From: Novosphingobium sp. FKTRR1
GTDB taxonomy: Bacteria > Pseudomonadota > Alphaproteobacteria > Sphingomonadales > Sphingomonadaceae
NCBI RefSeq assembly: GCF_020404405.1
Contig: NZ_JAIZDA010000009.1
Coordinates: 62,001-126,000, forward strand
Direction: 5' to 3'
DNA length: 64,000 bases
Positions 52,982 through 61,268 of the stretch are shown here, piece after piece (within the stretch, counting starts at the first letter, position 1; every line of letters starts with the position of its first letter). Position numbers and translations under genes: made by a program. The notes below the pieces were generated by a model. That model was not told the DNA's origin and searched no databases. It saw only the letters and a list, made by a program, of their open reading frames with translations.

Positions 52982-54721
52982 ATGGCCGATGACCGCGAAT
53001 TTCGCATCCGCCCTGGCCGCATTCGTTCATCGGGCTCGCAGCGCGCACGGCCATTCATCGCCCAAGCCTTGGCGGCAGCCGAGCGAGCTGGCGGCGGCAT
53101 CTCCCGGGCTGGCCGCATCAAGACGAGAAATACCTCGCGTTTCGGCCGAGGACAGCGCGCCAGCATCCAGGCCAACAGGCTCATAACCGCACGAACACGC
53201 GGCGCCGTCGTCAAGGCGCGCATCGTCCGGCACAATGCACGCAGCGCGCCGCTTACGACCCATCTCGATTATCTGCGCCGCGAAGGCGTTACCCGCGATG
53301 GCGAGAAAGCCCGTCTGTTCGGTCCGGATAAGAGCAACGTCGAAGGCGGGGCGTTCGCTGAGCGCTGTCAGGATGACCGCCACCATTTCCGGTTCATCGT
53401 TTCACCCGATGACGCACTGGAGATGTCGGATCTCCAAAGTTTCACCGGCGAGTTGGTAGCGCAGATGGAAAAGGATCTCGGCACGAGGCTCGATTGGGCC
53501 GCCGTCGATCATTGGAACACCGAACATCCCCACGTCCACCTCATCGTGCGCGGTGTACGTGACGACGGGCAGGATCTGGTCATCGCCCGGGACTACATCA
53601 AGGAAGGCATGCGCGATCGGGCGCGCGACCTCATCACCCAGGAATTGGGGCCGCGCACCGACCTCGAGATTCGTCGGACCCTCGAACATCAGATCGGCGC
53701 GGAGCGGTGGACTCAGCTCGACCGGCAATTGGTTCGTGATGGCGGCATGAACGGTGTCATCGACGTGGCGCCGCTGCCCGGCGGGGAGCCTGATCCGTTC
53801 CAGTCTCTCAAAGTCGGTCGCCTCCGCAAATTGGAGGCGTTCGGGCTCGCAGAACAGATCGGTCCCGGCCAATGGTCCATCGGGGCCAGGGCCGAGGCAA
53901 CCTTGCGCGAAATCGGCGAGCGCGGCGACATCATCAAGCGCATGCACCGGGCACTGACCGAACGCGGCATAGAACGCGCCGCTGCCAGTTACGTACTTGC
54001 CGCCGAGCTTTTCGACCAGCCGGTTGTGGGCCGGCTGGTGACGCGCGGGCTCGACGATGAATTGAAGGGCACCGCCTATGCGGTGGTCGACGGCATCGAT
54101 GGGAGAGCCCATCACATCAGGCTGTCCGACCTTGATGCCGCTGGTGCTTGCACGCCAGGCTCCATCGTCGAACTACGTGCCTTTGATGACGCGCGTGGGA
54201 TGCGGCGTGTAGCACTGGCCATCCGATCAGACCTTGACATCGACCATCAGATCAAAGCCGCCGGTGCGACCTGGCTCGACCGACAAGCCATCGCCAAGGA
54301 ACCAGCCAGCTTGTCAGAAGGCGGCTTCGGTGGCGACGTGCGTGAAGCACTGGGCCGCCGTGCCGAACATCTGATCGGCCAAGGGCTCGCCGAGCGACAC
54401 GGTGTGCAGGTTCGGTTCGCGCGCAATCTCATCGATACGCTTCGGCGGCAAGAATTGGACGCTCTTGGGGACAGGCTCTCCGCCGAGACCGGCAAGCCCT
54501 TCAACCACGCAAGCAACGGCGAATATGTGGCCGGGACTTACCGACAGCGCATGACGTTGGCGTCTGGCCGCTTCGCAATGCTCGATGATGGTCTCGGCTT
54601 CCAGCTCGTGCCCTGGACGCCCGCCCTTGAAAAGCACCTCGGTCGCCACGTTTCCGGCGTGGCGCGGGGCGACGGCGGCATCGACTGGAGCTTCGCCCGC
54701 AAGCGGGGGCTCGGTCTCTGA
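52982..54721 (+). CDS. Relaxase with DUF3363 domain (MOBP, VirD2/TraI-like)
   Basis: The 579-residue protein nicks oriT and leads the strand into the recipient. Tyr97 in HLDYLRREG is the likely nucleophile, and the metal-binding histidines are in HPHVHLIVRG (His182, 184, 186). The rest from about residue 300 is the DUF3363 extension. The N-terminus is short and basic (RIRSSGSQRARPF). The open frame extends 45 codons upstream into the oriT region; I start at MADDREF. It is followed by traG. Confidence 0.93.
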   Translation: MADDREFRIRPGRIRSSGSQRARPFIAQALAAAERAGGGISRAGRIKTRNTSRFGRGQRASIQANRLITARTRGAVVKARIVRHNARSAPLTTHLDYLRREGVTRDGEKARLFGPDKSNVEGGAFAERCQDDRHHFRFIVSPDDALEMSDLQSFTGELVAQMEKDLGTRLDWAAVDHWNTEHPHVHLIVRGVRDDGQDLVIARDYIKEGMRDRARDLITQELGPRTDLEIRRTLEHQIGAERWTQLDRQLVRDGGMNGVIDVAPLPGGEPDPFQSLKVGRLRKLEAFGLAEQIGPGQWSIGARAEATLREIGERGDIIKRMHRALTERGIERAAASYVLAAELFDQPVVGRLVTRGLDDELKGTAYAVVDGIDGRAHHIRLSDLDAAGACTPGSIVELRAFDDARGMRRVALAIRSDLDIDHQIKAAGATWLDRQAIAKEPASLSEGGFGGDVREALGRRAEHLIGQGLAERHGVQVRFARNLIDTLRRQELDALGDRLSAETGKPFNHASNGEYVAGTYRQRMTLASGRFAMLDDGLGFQLVPWTPALEKHLGRHVSGVARGDGGIDWSFARKRGLGL

Positions 54722-54748
54722 TCCATCACATACGAAAGGACCATTTTT

Positions 54749-56737
54749 ATGTCCGCGACCAAGATACTGTGGGGCCAGGTCATTACCGTCATCCTGATCG
54801 TGCTCACTACGACATGGGCAGCGACGGAATGGGTGGCCTGGCGCCTGGCATTCCAGCCAGAATTGGGCGCGCCATGGTTCCGGCTTTTCGGTTTCCCCTT
54901 CTATCTGCCGCCCTCGTTCTTCTGGTGGTGGTACGGCTTCGATGCCTATGCACCAGCCATCTTCGTCGAGGGGGCCTATATCGCTGCCTCCGGTGGCCTG
55001 ATTTCGGTTGTCGTCGCCATCGCCATGTCAGTCTGGCGTGCGCGCGAAGCGAAGAAGGTCGAGACCTATGGCTCGGCGCGCTGGGCAGAACCCGGTGAGG
55101 TTCGCTCCGCAGGCCTGCTTGGTCCCGATGGTGTCGTTCTCGGCCGCTTTCAGCACGAGTATTTGCGGCACAATGGCCCTGAGCATGTGCTGTGCTTTGC
55201 ACCGACCCGCTCGGGTAAGGGCGTCGGCCTGGTCGTGCCCTCGCTGCTGGCATGGCCGGGTTCTGCCATCGTCCACGACATCAAGGGCGAGAACTGGCAA
55301 CTTACTGCGGGCTTTCGGGCGCGTTTCGGGCGCGTGCTGCTGTTTGACCCGACCAATGCAAAGTCCGCCGCCTACAATCCACTGCTCGAAGTTCGGCGCG
55401 GCGAATGGGAAGTGCGCGACGTCCAGAACATCGCGGACATTCTGGTCGATCCCGAAGGCAGCCTTGAGAAGCGCAACCACTGGGAGAAAACCAGCCACGC
55501 CCTGCTGGTCGGCGCGATCCTCCACGTCCTTTACGCCGAAGCCGACAAAACGCTCGCCGGCGTCGCTGCCTTCCTGTCCGATCCCAAGCGCCCTATCGAA
55601 TCGACGCTCGCTGCAATGATGACGACGGCGCATCTGGGCAAGGTCGGCCCACATCCCGTCATCGCCAGTGCTGCCCGCGAATTGCTCAACAAATCGGACA
55701 ACGAGCGATCAGGTGTGCTGTCGACCGCCATGTCGTTCCTCGGCCTCTACCGGGACCCGGTGGTCGCCGCCGTGACCCGGCGCTGCGACTGGCGGATCGC
55801 CGACATCGTAAGCGGAAAGCATCCGACCACGCTCTATCTCGTCATCCCACCATCCGACATCAACCGGACAAAGCCGCTCATTCGGCTCCTGCTCAACCAG
55901 ATCGGACGCCGGCTCACGGAGGACTTGCAAGCCAAGTGCCACCGGCATCGCTTGCTCTTGATGCTGGACGAGTTTCCCGCGCTTGGCCGCCTCGACTTCT
56001 TCGAAAGCGCGCTGGCGTTCATGGCAGGCTACGGACTGAAGAGCTTCCTCATCGCGCAGTCGTTGAACCAGATCGAGAAGGCCTATGGTCCGAACAACTC
56101 GATCCTCGACAATTGCCATGTCCGGGTGAGCTTCGCGACAAACGACGAGCGCACCGCCAAGCGTGTCTCGGATGCGCTCGGCACCGCCACTGAAATGAAG
56201 GCCATGCGCAATTATGCCGGGCACCGCCTCTCGCCCTGGCTCGGGCATCTGATGGTGTCGCGATCCGAAACCGCGCGTCCCTTGCTGACACCGGGCGAGA
56301 TCATGCAGCTTCCGCCCGCCGATGAAATCGTCATGGCTGCGGGCATTCCCCCGATCCGGGCCATGAAAGCCCGCTATTTCGAGGACTCCCGTTTCAGAGA
56401 GCGCATATTGCCGCCGCCTGAACTGGACGTACCGAAACAAGGGCAGGCGGACGACTGGACCGGATTGGCGTTGCCAGCGCCGCCGGCGGTCCCAGAGGCA
56501 ATGCTGACTGGTGGTGGGGATGATGATCCTACGGATTCCGAGCGCCGCCATCAGCCCGAATTGAGTCTGGCCAAGCCCGCGGAGAGCCCGCAGCCTATCC
56601 CCAATGAGTTCGAGATCGACAGCGAGCACAATGATGATGGAGACGATCTGGCTGCACGAAACCGCGCATTGACCGGGATCATGCAGGGCGTAGCGCGTCA
56701 AGCTTCGCTCGACCTCGGCGACGGGATTGAGATCTGA
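54749..56737 (+). CDS. traG: Type IV coupling protein TraG (VirD4)
   Basis: The 662-residue inner-membrane ATPase links the relaxosome to the mating channel. Two to three membrane helices lie in the first 95 residues, then the P-loop APTRSGKGVG (151-160), Walker B LLMLDEFPALGRL (near 405) and the following FMAGYGLKSFLIAQSLNQIEKAYG. The C-terminus is acidic and probably contacts the relaxase. It starts 28 bases after the relaxase stop and is followed by a CopG-like gene. Confidence 0.94.
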   Translation: MSATKILWGQVITVILIVLTTTWAATEWVAWRLAFQPELGAPWFRLFGFPFYLPPSFFWWWYGFDAYAPAIFVEGAYIAASGGLISVVVAIAMSVWRAREAKKVETYGSARWAEPGEVRSAGLLGPDGVVLGRFQHEYLRHNGPEHVLCFAPTRSGKGVGLVVPSLLAWPGSAIVHDIKGENWQLTAGFRARFGRVLLFDPTNAKSAAYNPLLEVRRGEWEVRDVQNIADILVDPEGSLEKRNHWEKTSHALLVGAILHVLYAEADKTLAGVAAFLSDPKRPIESTLAAMMTTAHLGKVGPHPVIASAARELLNKSDNERSGVLSTAMSFLGLYRDPVVAAVTRRCDWRIADIVSGKHPTTLYLVIPPSDINRTKPLIRLLLNQIGRRLTEDLQAKCHRHRLLLMLDEFPALGRLDFFESALAFMAGYGLKSFLIAQSLNQIEKAYGPNNSILDNCHVRVSFATNDERTAKRVSDALGTATEMKAMRNYAGHRLSPWLGHLMVSRSETARPLLTPGEIMQLPPADEIVMAAGIPPIRAMKARYFEDSRFRERILPPPELDVPKQGQADDWTGLALPAPPAVPEAMLTGGGDDDPTDSERRHQPELSLAKPAESPQPIPNEFEIDSEHNDDGDDLAARNRALTGIMQGVARQASLDLGDGIEI

Positions 56738-56740
56738 CAG

Positions 56741-57202
56741 ATGACCATCCGCAAGAAGAAGGCGCAGATTTCCGTTTATCTCGACCCTGATGTCATGACG
56801 ATGCTGGCGGATTATGCCGCACGTCGCAATCAGTCACAGTCGTTGGTAGCGGAAGCGGCCATCGCTTCGTTCCTTTCGCCGGATGCTGCCGACCGACGCG
56901 AAGCGGCTTTCGCTAAACGGCTCGATCAGCTCGATCGACGTATGGCGCGAACGGAACGCGATGTGGGCATTGGAATCGAGACCTTGGCGGTTTTCATCCG
57001 CTTCTGGCTGGCGACCACACCTGCCTTGCCAGAACCGGCGGCCCATGCTGCCCGGGCCAAAGCCGGCGAACGCTACGACGCCTTTGTCACGGCACTCGGC
57101 CGACGGTTGGCCAAGGGACCGAGGCTGCGTCAGGAAATCCCAGAGGAACGCGCGGTTGAAGGTAGCGGTGCTTCGCCATCTCATCCGCTCAAAACGGAAT
57201 GA
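56741..57202 (+). CDS. Ribbon-helix-helix (CopG-like) protein
   Basis: The 153-residue protein starts with a ribbon-helix-helix domain (AQISVYLDPDVMTMLADYAARRNQSQSLVAEAAIASFL) and continues with a helical C-terminal region (RLDQLDRRMARTERDVGIGIETLAVFIRFWLAT). In Tn4371-type elements such a gene follows traG and may belong to the relaxosome or regulate transfer. It begins three bases after the traG stop. The next expected gene, trbB, is separated by the inserted hip module. Confidence 0.85.
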   Translation: MTIRKKKAQISVYLDPDVMTMLADYAARRNQSQSLVAEAAIASFLSPDAADRREAAFAKRLDQLDRRMARTERDVGIGIETLAVFIRFWLATTPALPEPAAHAARAKAGERYDAFVTALGRRLAKGPRLRQEIPEERAVEGSGASPSHPLKTE

Positions 57203-57626
57203 CCCCACTGCGGAATGCGGCAACGACTTCCGACCGCTCCACGAACTCCCGCTTATTCTCGATGTTCCACTCAGGAAAGGAGAGGAACAAGGGATCGGCG
57301 AGAACGCCGATCCGCGGCTTGCGGCCGGCGAATTGGTGAGCGGTCAGATCGTAGTTCCAGTCACCTACCATGACCCAGAAATGGTGATCATATCCACAAG
57401 CCTTCGATCCCTTGATAATGCAGACGTTGTCGAGGCGATATTTCTCTTCGAGGAGGTAGGTCAGCATGAGCGACACGCTCTCGCAGCAATTCTGCGGGTA
57501 GGAATATCCGAAGGGGTAGTCGAAGATCCTTTCGAGCCTGTTTCTCTCCAGAAACCCCAGCAACTTGGTCGCTGAGCCGTCGATGTCGGTTTTTCGGACC
57601 TTGGGATTCCCATTTGTGCGGTGCAT
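57189..57626 (-). CDS. Predicted Cys-His-Asp protein, third gene of the hip operon
   Basis: The 145-residue protein shows PQNCCESVSLMLTYLLEE (Cys47/48 at a helix start), YDHHFWVMVGDW (His81/82) and NYDLTAHQF (Asp93). Cys, His and Asp in this order with this spacing is the papain/transglutaminase-like core. I do not recognise the family. The ATG lies five bases past the hipA stop; a TTG at 57635 overlaps it. Activity against a peptide or amide bond is inferred only. It could modify a host target with HipA. Confidence 0.6.
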   Translation of the reverse strand: MHRTNGNPKVRKTDIDGSATKLLGFLERNRLERIFDYPFGYSYPQNCCESVSLMLTYLLEEKYRLDNVCIIKGSKACGYDHHFWVMVGDWNYDLTAHQFAGRKPRIGVLADPLFLSFPEWNIENKREFVERSEVVAAFRSGVIPF

Positions 57627-57631
57627 TGCAC

Positions 57632-58942
57632 TCAAAGTTGCGGCACTCCATCGACATACCCTTCGAAGGCGTAATCATTGAGGAACTGGCGGCGCCACAG
57701 ATATCCGCGATCAACTTCGCTCAGTGCGGCTTCCTCGCAGATATTGGGCCACAACCGGGCGATCTTGACGATCTGGTCGTTGATCAGATCACGGGCATCG
57801 CGGTCGCTGAGCAGAAAATTCGGCGCCGATAGGCGGCAGCTTTCCAGCAGGCTGCGCTTGTCCTCACCATTCACCAGCATCGCCTGATTGGCCACCCGGC
57901 CATTTCGTGGCTGCGGGCATATGTCGTATGCCTGGGTGAGTGTGAGGCTGGCACCATCCCAGAAGGCCGCATGGTTGCGGGCGTGGTCGTCGGTATTGCC
58001 TGTCAGCACGTTGAAGACCATCCGCCCGAACAGTTCGCGCAGAGTCGCTTGCGGATCGGTGAAGCGCGCGCGCACCATCTCTGCGAGATCGACATAGCTC
58101 GCATAGCGGGCCTGCATTTCGGAGAGGCCAAACATCGTCAGGGCAGAGACCATTGCCCGGCGAGTCCAGCCAGTGCCGTTCCATTTGCGGTCGAAGCGGC
58201 GCACTAGGAGGACATCCTTGCCGCTCGCCTGCGTCAGTTGAACGGGCGCGACGTCGAGGCCCACTTCTGCCGCCAGGCGCATCGCAACGAACTCGGCCTT
58301 CACCACGGCCATGGTATCATTGGTGGCTGAGAATTTGGCGATGAACTTGTCTTCGCCATTCTGGATCAAGGCCTTGGGACGTGCGCCGCCTATCGAACTC
58401 CCGTGGAACAGCGCCTTGTCCAGAGCCGGGGGAATGGGTTCGCCGCGCTCGACCCGTTCGGCCGCTTCCAGTAGTTCCTCAAGCGTCGCATTATCCTGCT
58501 CACGGGGCTGATACTTGTCGGCTGAGGTCTGGAAATCGAGCGCGCCAATGCGATCGGAACCCGAATTGAGCATGAAGGTCAGTTCGTCGAACTCGACATT
58601 GTGCGCGGCCTCACCGCCAAGGCCCGTCAGACGATTGATGATGACCCGGCGCCCCCATGCGTCCGGCGCGCCGTCGCGCAAGCACCCGGCCATGTCGAGT
58701 GGTGCTTCGGGCAATATCCTGCCGCGCTGGAGTGGCAGCTCCGGTGCATAGATCGGTATGGCGTTGGCGCGTTCGAGATAGGAACGGCCGTAGTTGAAGG
58801 CATAGAGGCCACCATCCAACTCGATCCTCCCGGCAATGACGGGCTCAAGCGCGCCCGGCAGCCATATCCACACGAAAGCTTCCGTGGCGGGCGCGATCGG
58901 ATCGTGAGCCGTAGTGGTGGGCTGAGGGCGATCAGAAGTCAT
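57632..58942 (-). CDS. hipA: HipA-type serine/threonine kinase toxin
   Basis: The 436-residue protein is a full-length HipA kinase with an intact active site: the Ser-containing loop SSIGGARPK (182-190), Lys203 in IAKF, the catalytic segment NTDDHARNH (316-324) and Asp340 in AYDICP. HipA proteins phosphorylate glutamyl-tRNA synthetase or other targets and arrest growth until bound by HipB. The gene overlaps hipB by 11 bases. It is inserted on the opposite strand between CopG and trbB, in a region where related elements carry cargo. Confidence 0.9.
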   Translation of the reverse strand: MTSDRPQPTTTAHDPIAPATEAFVWIWLPGALEPVIAGRIELDGGLYAFNYGRSYLERANAIPIYAPELPLQRGRILPEAPLDMAGCLRDGAPDAWGRRVIINRLTGLGGEAAHNVEFDELTFMLNSGSDRIGALDFQTSADKYQPREQDNATLEELLEAAERVERGEPIPPALDKALFHGSSIGGARPKALIQNGEDKFIAKFSATNDTMAVVKAEFVAMRLAAEVGLDVAPVQLTQASGKDVLLVRRFDRKWNGTGWTRRAMVSALTMFGLSEMQARYASYVDLAEMVRARFTDPQATLRELFGRMVFNVLTGNTDDHARNHAAFWDGASLTLTQAYDICPQPRNGRVANQAMLVNGEDKRSLLESCRLSAPNFLLSDRDARDLINDQIVKIARLWPNICEEAALSEVDRGYLWRRQFLNDYAFEGYVDGVPQL

Positions 58943-59267
58943 CCTTCACCTCCGAGCGAGGACGCCGCACCGACTGCGGAAGGAGCGCCAGCTTGTCGTT
59001 GACCCTGGAAATCTCGGGAGCAAGCCGCGAAGGCTCGTCAACAAAGAGCGGTACACCCACCAGCGTCGCAGCCTCGAACACCAGCCCGATTTCTACCTTG
59101 GGGTGCCCCTTTTCGATCAGTTGCAGCGTGCTGCGCGCGATACCTGCGCGGGCCGCCAAATCAGCCTCCGACATCTTGCGCTGTTTACGTGCGAGGCGAA
59201 TGAGTCCGCCCATCATGGTCAGCGCTTCACGCGTCACGCGGGAATATGGGCGGGGATGGTTAGTCAC
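58932..59267 (-). CDS. hipB: HipB-like antitoxin (XRE helix-turn-helix)
   Basis: The 111-residue protein has a Cro/C1-type helix-turn-helix (GGLIRLARKQRKMSEADLAARAGIARSTLQLIEKGHPKVEIGLVFEAATLVGVPLF) and a charged tail ending SEVKDDF. It would repress the operon and neutralise HipA. I start at a GTG preceded by GAGG five bases upstream. An ATG ten codons earlier would place the first operator inside the gene. Four palindromes lie directly upstream. Confidence 0.82.
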   Translation of the reverse strand: MTNHPRPYSRVTREALTMMGGLIRLARKQRKMSEADLAARAGIARSTLQLIEKGHPKVEIGLVFEAATLVGVPLFVDEPSRLAPEISRVNDKLALLPQSVRRPRSEVKDDF

Positions 59268-59278
59268 ATGAACCTCAA

Positions 59279-59407
59279 TGCCGGTTATGGCGGTCATAAG
59301 GCCATTTCTCGACCGCGATAACGGTCAATACCAGCAACTATGTTAAAAAACAATGGAATGACCGTGTAGGCAGTCATGAAGCCCATTCCTGACGGCTATG
59401 GCGGTCA
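59279..59407. promoter_or_regulatory. Four 18-bp operator palindromes of the hip operon
   Basis: Pattern TGACNG-N6-CNGTCA occurs at 59279-59296, 59310-59327, 59359-59376 and 59390-59407, each with at most a few arm mismatches. Centre spacings are 31, 49 and 31 bases, so two pairs each lie three helical turns apart. E. coli hipBA also has four operators, with a different sequence. HipB is the obvious binder. Confidence 0.75.
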
Positions 59408-59618
59408 TTTCCAGACCTGCCGGCAGAACCTCAAGCTATTGGCGATGCCGAGCGCTTATCCGTGCTCTGTTACAGGCGACCAAGGCACTGCGCGTCGCCC
59501 CGCTGCCTTCCCAGATCGCCGGAACTCCGCCGTTTCCCTGTATTTGCACGCCACGCTTCTACTACGACCGAAAGCTGTTGAACCGGCCGAATTTCTGGCT
59601 CTCTTAATCATCCCCAAG

Positions 59619-59642
59619 CCGGGGAGCGCCTGTTCTCCCCGG
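59619..59642 (+). other. Strong hairpin just before trbB
   Basis: CCGGGGAG and CTCCCCGG form a perfect 8-bp stem around an 8-base loop, 16 bases before trbB. It could protect the operon from outside transcription or tune trbB translation. Between it and the operators (59408-59618) I see nothing else. Confidence 0.45.
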
Positions 59643-59658
59643 TGACACGGGGAACCCG

Positions 59659-60645
59659 ATGGCGGCTTCACACCACAATTCGCAAAGGTCGGCACGCGGC
59701 GCGCGCATGCTGCGCACAGCGCTCGGTCCCGCCATTGCCCGCTTGCTCGAAGACCCGTCGGTCGTCGAAGTCATGCTCAATCCTGACGGACGGCTCTGGG
59801 TCGACCGCCTGTCGGAAGGGCTTTCCGATTCCGGCGAATACCTCTCTGCGGCCGATGGCGAGCGCATCGTCCGCCTCGTTGCACACCATGTCGGCGTCGA
59901 AGTGCACGCCAGTTCGCCGCGCGTATCCGCCGAGCTTCCCGAAACGGGGGAGCGGTTCGAGGGGCTGCTCCCGCCTGTCGTCGCCGCGCCCGCCTTCGCG
60001 ATCCGGAAACCCGCCGTCGCGGTCTTTACGCTGGCTGACTATGTCGCTGCGGGGATTATGGCGAGCGATCAAGCCGAGGCCTTGCGCTCAGGTGTTGCCG
60101 CACGCGCCAATATCCTCGTCGCGGGCGGCACTTCGACCGGCAAGACCACGCTTACCAACGCGCTCCTGGCCGAAGTCGCGAAGACTGACGACCGCGTCGT
60201 CATCATCGAGGACACGCGCGAGTTGCAATGCGCCGCGCCGAACCTAGTCGCCATGCGCACCAAGGATGGTGTCGCCTCACTGTCCGAACTCGTGCGCTCG
60301 TCGCTCCGCCTGCGTCCTGACCGCATTCCTATCGGCGAGGTGCGCGGGAGCGAGGCCCTCGATCTCCTGAAAGCCTGGGGGACCGGCCATCCCGGCGGGA
60401 TCGGCACGATCCACGCCGGCAGCGCCATCGGCGCACTGCGGCGGATGGAGCAGCTCATCCAGGAAGCAGTCGTCACCGTGCCCCGCGCGCTGATCGCGGA
60501 AACGATCGATCTCATCGCCGTCCTCGCGGGTCGCGGTGCTTCTCGCCGCCTTGTCGAACTGGCCCTCGTCGAGGGCCTGGGGCCGGACGGCGACTACCAC
60601 GTCACACCCATCATCCCTCGGCCCAAAGAAGGAGCCTGCCCATGA
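59659..60645 (+). CDS. trbB: Conjugal transfer ATPase TrbB (VirB11-like)
   Basis: The 328-residue hexameric ATPase powers pilus or channel assembly. The P-loop [10 protein letters not shown] is at residues 156-165, followed by the Asp/Glu box [11 protein letters not shown] and the His-box [14 protein letters not shown]. It is the first gene of the trb cluster, and its stop overlaps the trbC start by four bases (ATGA). GGGAACCCG precedes the ATG, an ordinary but weak ribosome binding site. Confidence 0.95.
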   Translation: MAASHHNSQRSARGARMLRTALGPAIARLLEDPSVVEVMLNPDGRLWVDRLSEGLSDSGEYLSAADGERIVRLVAHHVGVEVHASSPRVSAELPETGERFEGLLPPVVAAPAFAIRKPAVAVFTLADYVAAGIMASDQAEALRSGVAARANILVAGGTSTGKTTLTNALLAEVAKTDDRVVIIEDTRELQCAAPNLVAMRTKDGVASLSELVRSSLRLRPDRIPIGEVRGSEALDLLKAWGTGHPGGIGTIHAGSAIGALRRMEQLIQEAVVTVPRALIAETIDLIAVLAGRGASRRLVELALVEGLGPDGDYHVTPIIPRPKEGACP

Positions 60646-60974
60646 ATGCGCTTGCCCATCGTTCCTGTCGCCGCCTGACAACGGCCCTGTCTGCGCTTGT
60701 CCTCAGTGCCGTGATGGCGCCTGCTGCCCACGCTTCCGGCTCCTCGATGCCCTGGGAAGCCCCGTTGCAATCCATCCTCCAGTCGATCGAAGGCCCTGTC
60801 GCCAAGATCATCGCAGTGATCATCATCATTACCACCGGACTGACGCTGGCGTTCGGCGACACATCGGGCGGTTTCCGCCGTCTGATCCAGATCGTCTTCG
60901 GTCTCTCGATCGCCTTTGCCGCTTCGAGCTTCTTCCTCTCGTTCTTCTCGTTCGGCGGCGGAGCGCTCGTCTGA
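60642..60974 (+). CDS. trbC: Pilin TrbC (VirB2-like)
   Basis: The 110-residue prepilin has a signal peptide of about 35 residues ending near AHA, and two hydrophobic helices in the mature part (VAKIIAVIIIITTGLTLAF and LIQIVFGLSIAFAASSFFLSFFSFG). In IncP systems TrbC is trimmed and cyclised by TraF, and the protease gene is present at 51068. The start overlaps trbB and the stop overlaps trbD by one base. Confidence 0.92.
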   Translation: MNALAHRSCRRLTTALSALVLSAVMAPAAHASGSSMPWEAPLQSILQSIEGPVAKIIAVIIIITTGLTLAFGDTSGGFRRLIQIVFGLSIAFAASSFFLSFFSFGGGALV

Positions 60975-61255
60975 TGATCGGCGGTGTCGAACAAGGCGGC
61001 GAGATCGCAGGCTATACGGTCCCGGTTCACCGGGCGCTGACCGAGCCGATCCTTCTGGGCGGGGCGCCGCGCGGTCTCGCCATCCTGAACGGCACGCTCG
61101 CAGGCGCCGTGGGCCTTGGCCTGCGCCTCTGGCTCGTCGGCATTGGCATCTGGGCAGTCGGCCATGTCGTCGCCGTCTGGGCCGCCAAGCGCGATCCGCT
61201 CTTTGTCGATGTGGTGCGCCGCCATTTGCGCATCCCCGGCCATCTTTCCGTCTGA
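60974..61255 (+). CDS. trbD: Mating channel protein TrbD (VirB3-like)
   Basis: The 93-residue inner-membrane protein has the VirB3/TrbD pattern: YTVPVHRALTEPILLGGAPRGLAILNGTLAGAVGLGL, then a second helix LWLVGIGIWAVGHVVAVWAAKRDPLFVDVVRRHLR. It works with the TrbE ATPase next door. It starts on the last base of the trbC stop codon (TGATG), so translation is coupled. Confidence 0.92.
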   Translation: MIGGVEQGGEIAGYTVPVHRALTEPILLGGAPRGLAILNGTLAGAVGLGLRLWLVGIGIWAVGHVVAVWAAKRDPLFVDVVRRHLRIPGHLSV

Positions 61256-61268
61256 GGAGCGCCGATCC

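Noticed and set aside
52747..52992. 81-residue frame starting in the transglycosylase stop codon
   Set aside because: It runs through the oriT hairpin and nic core, has no recognisable pattern, and ends inside the relaxase start.
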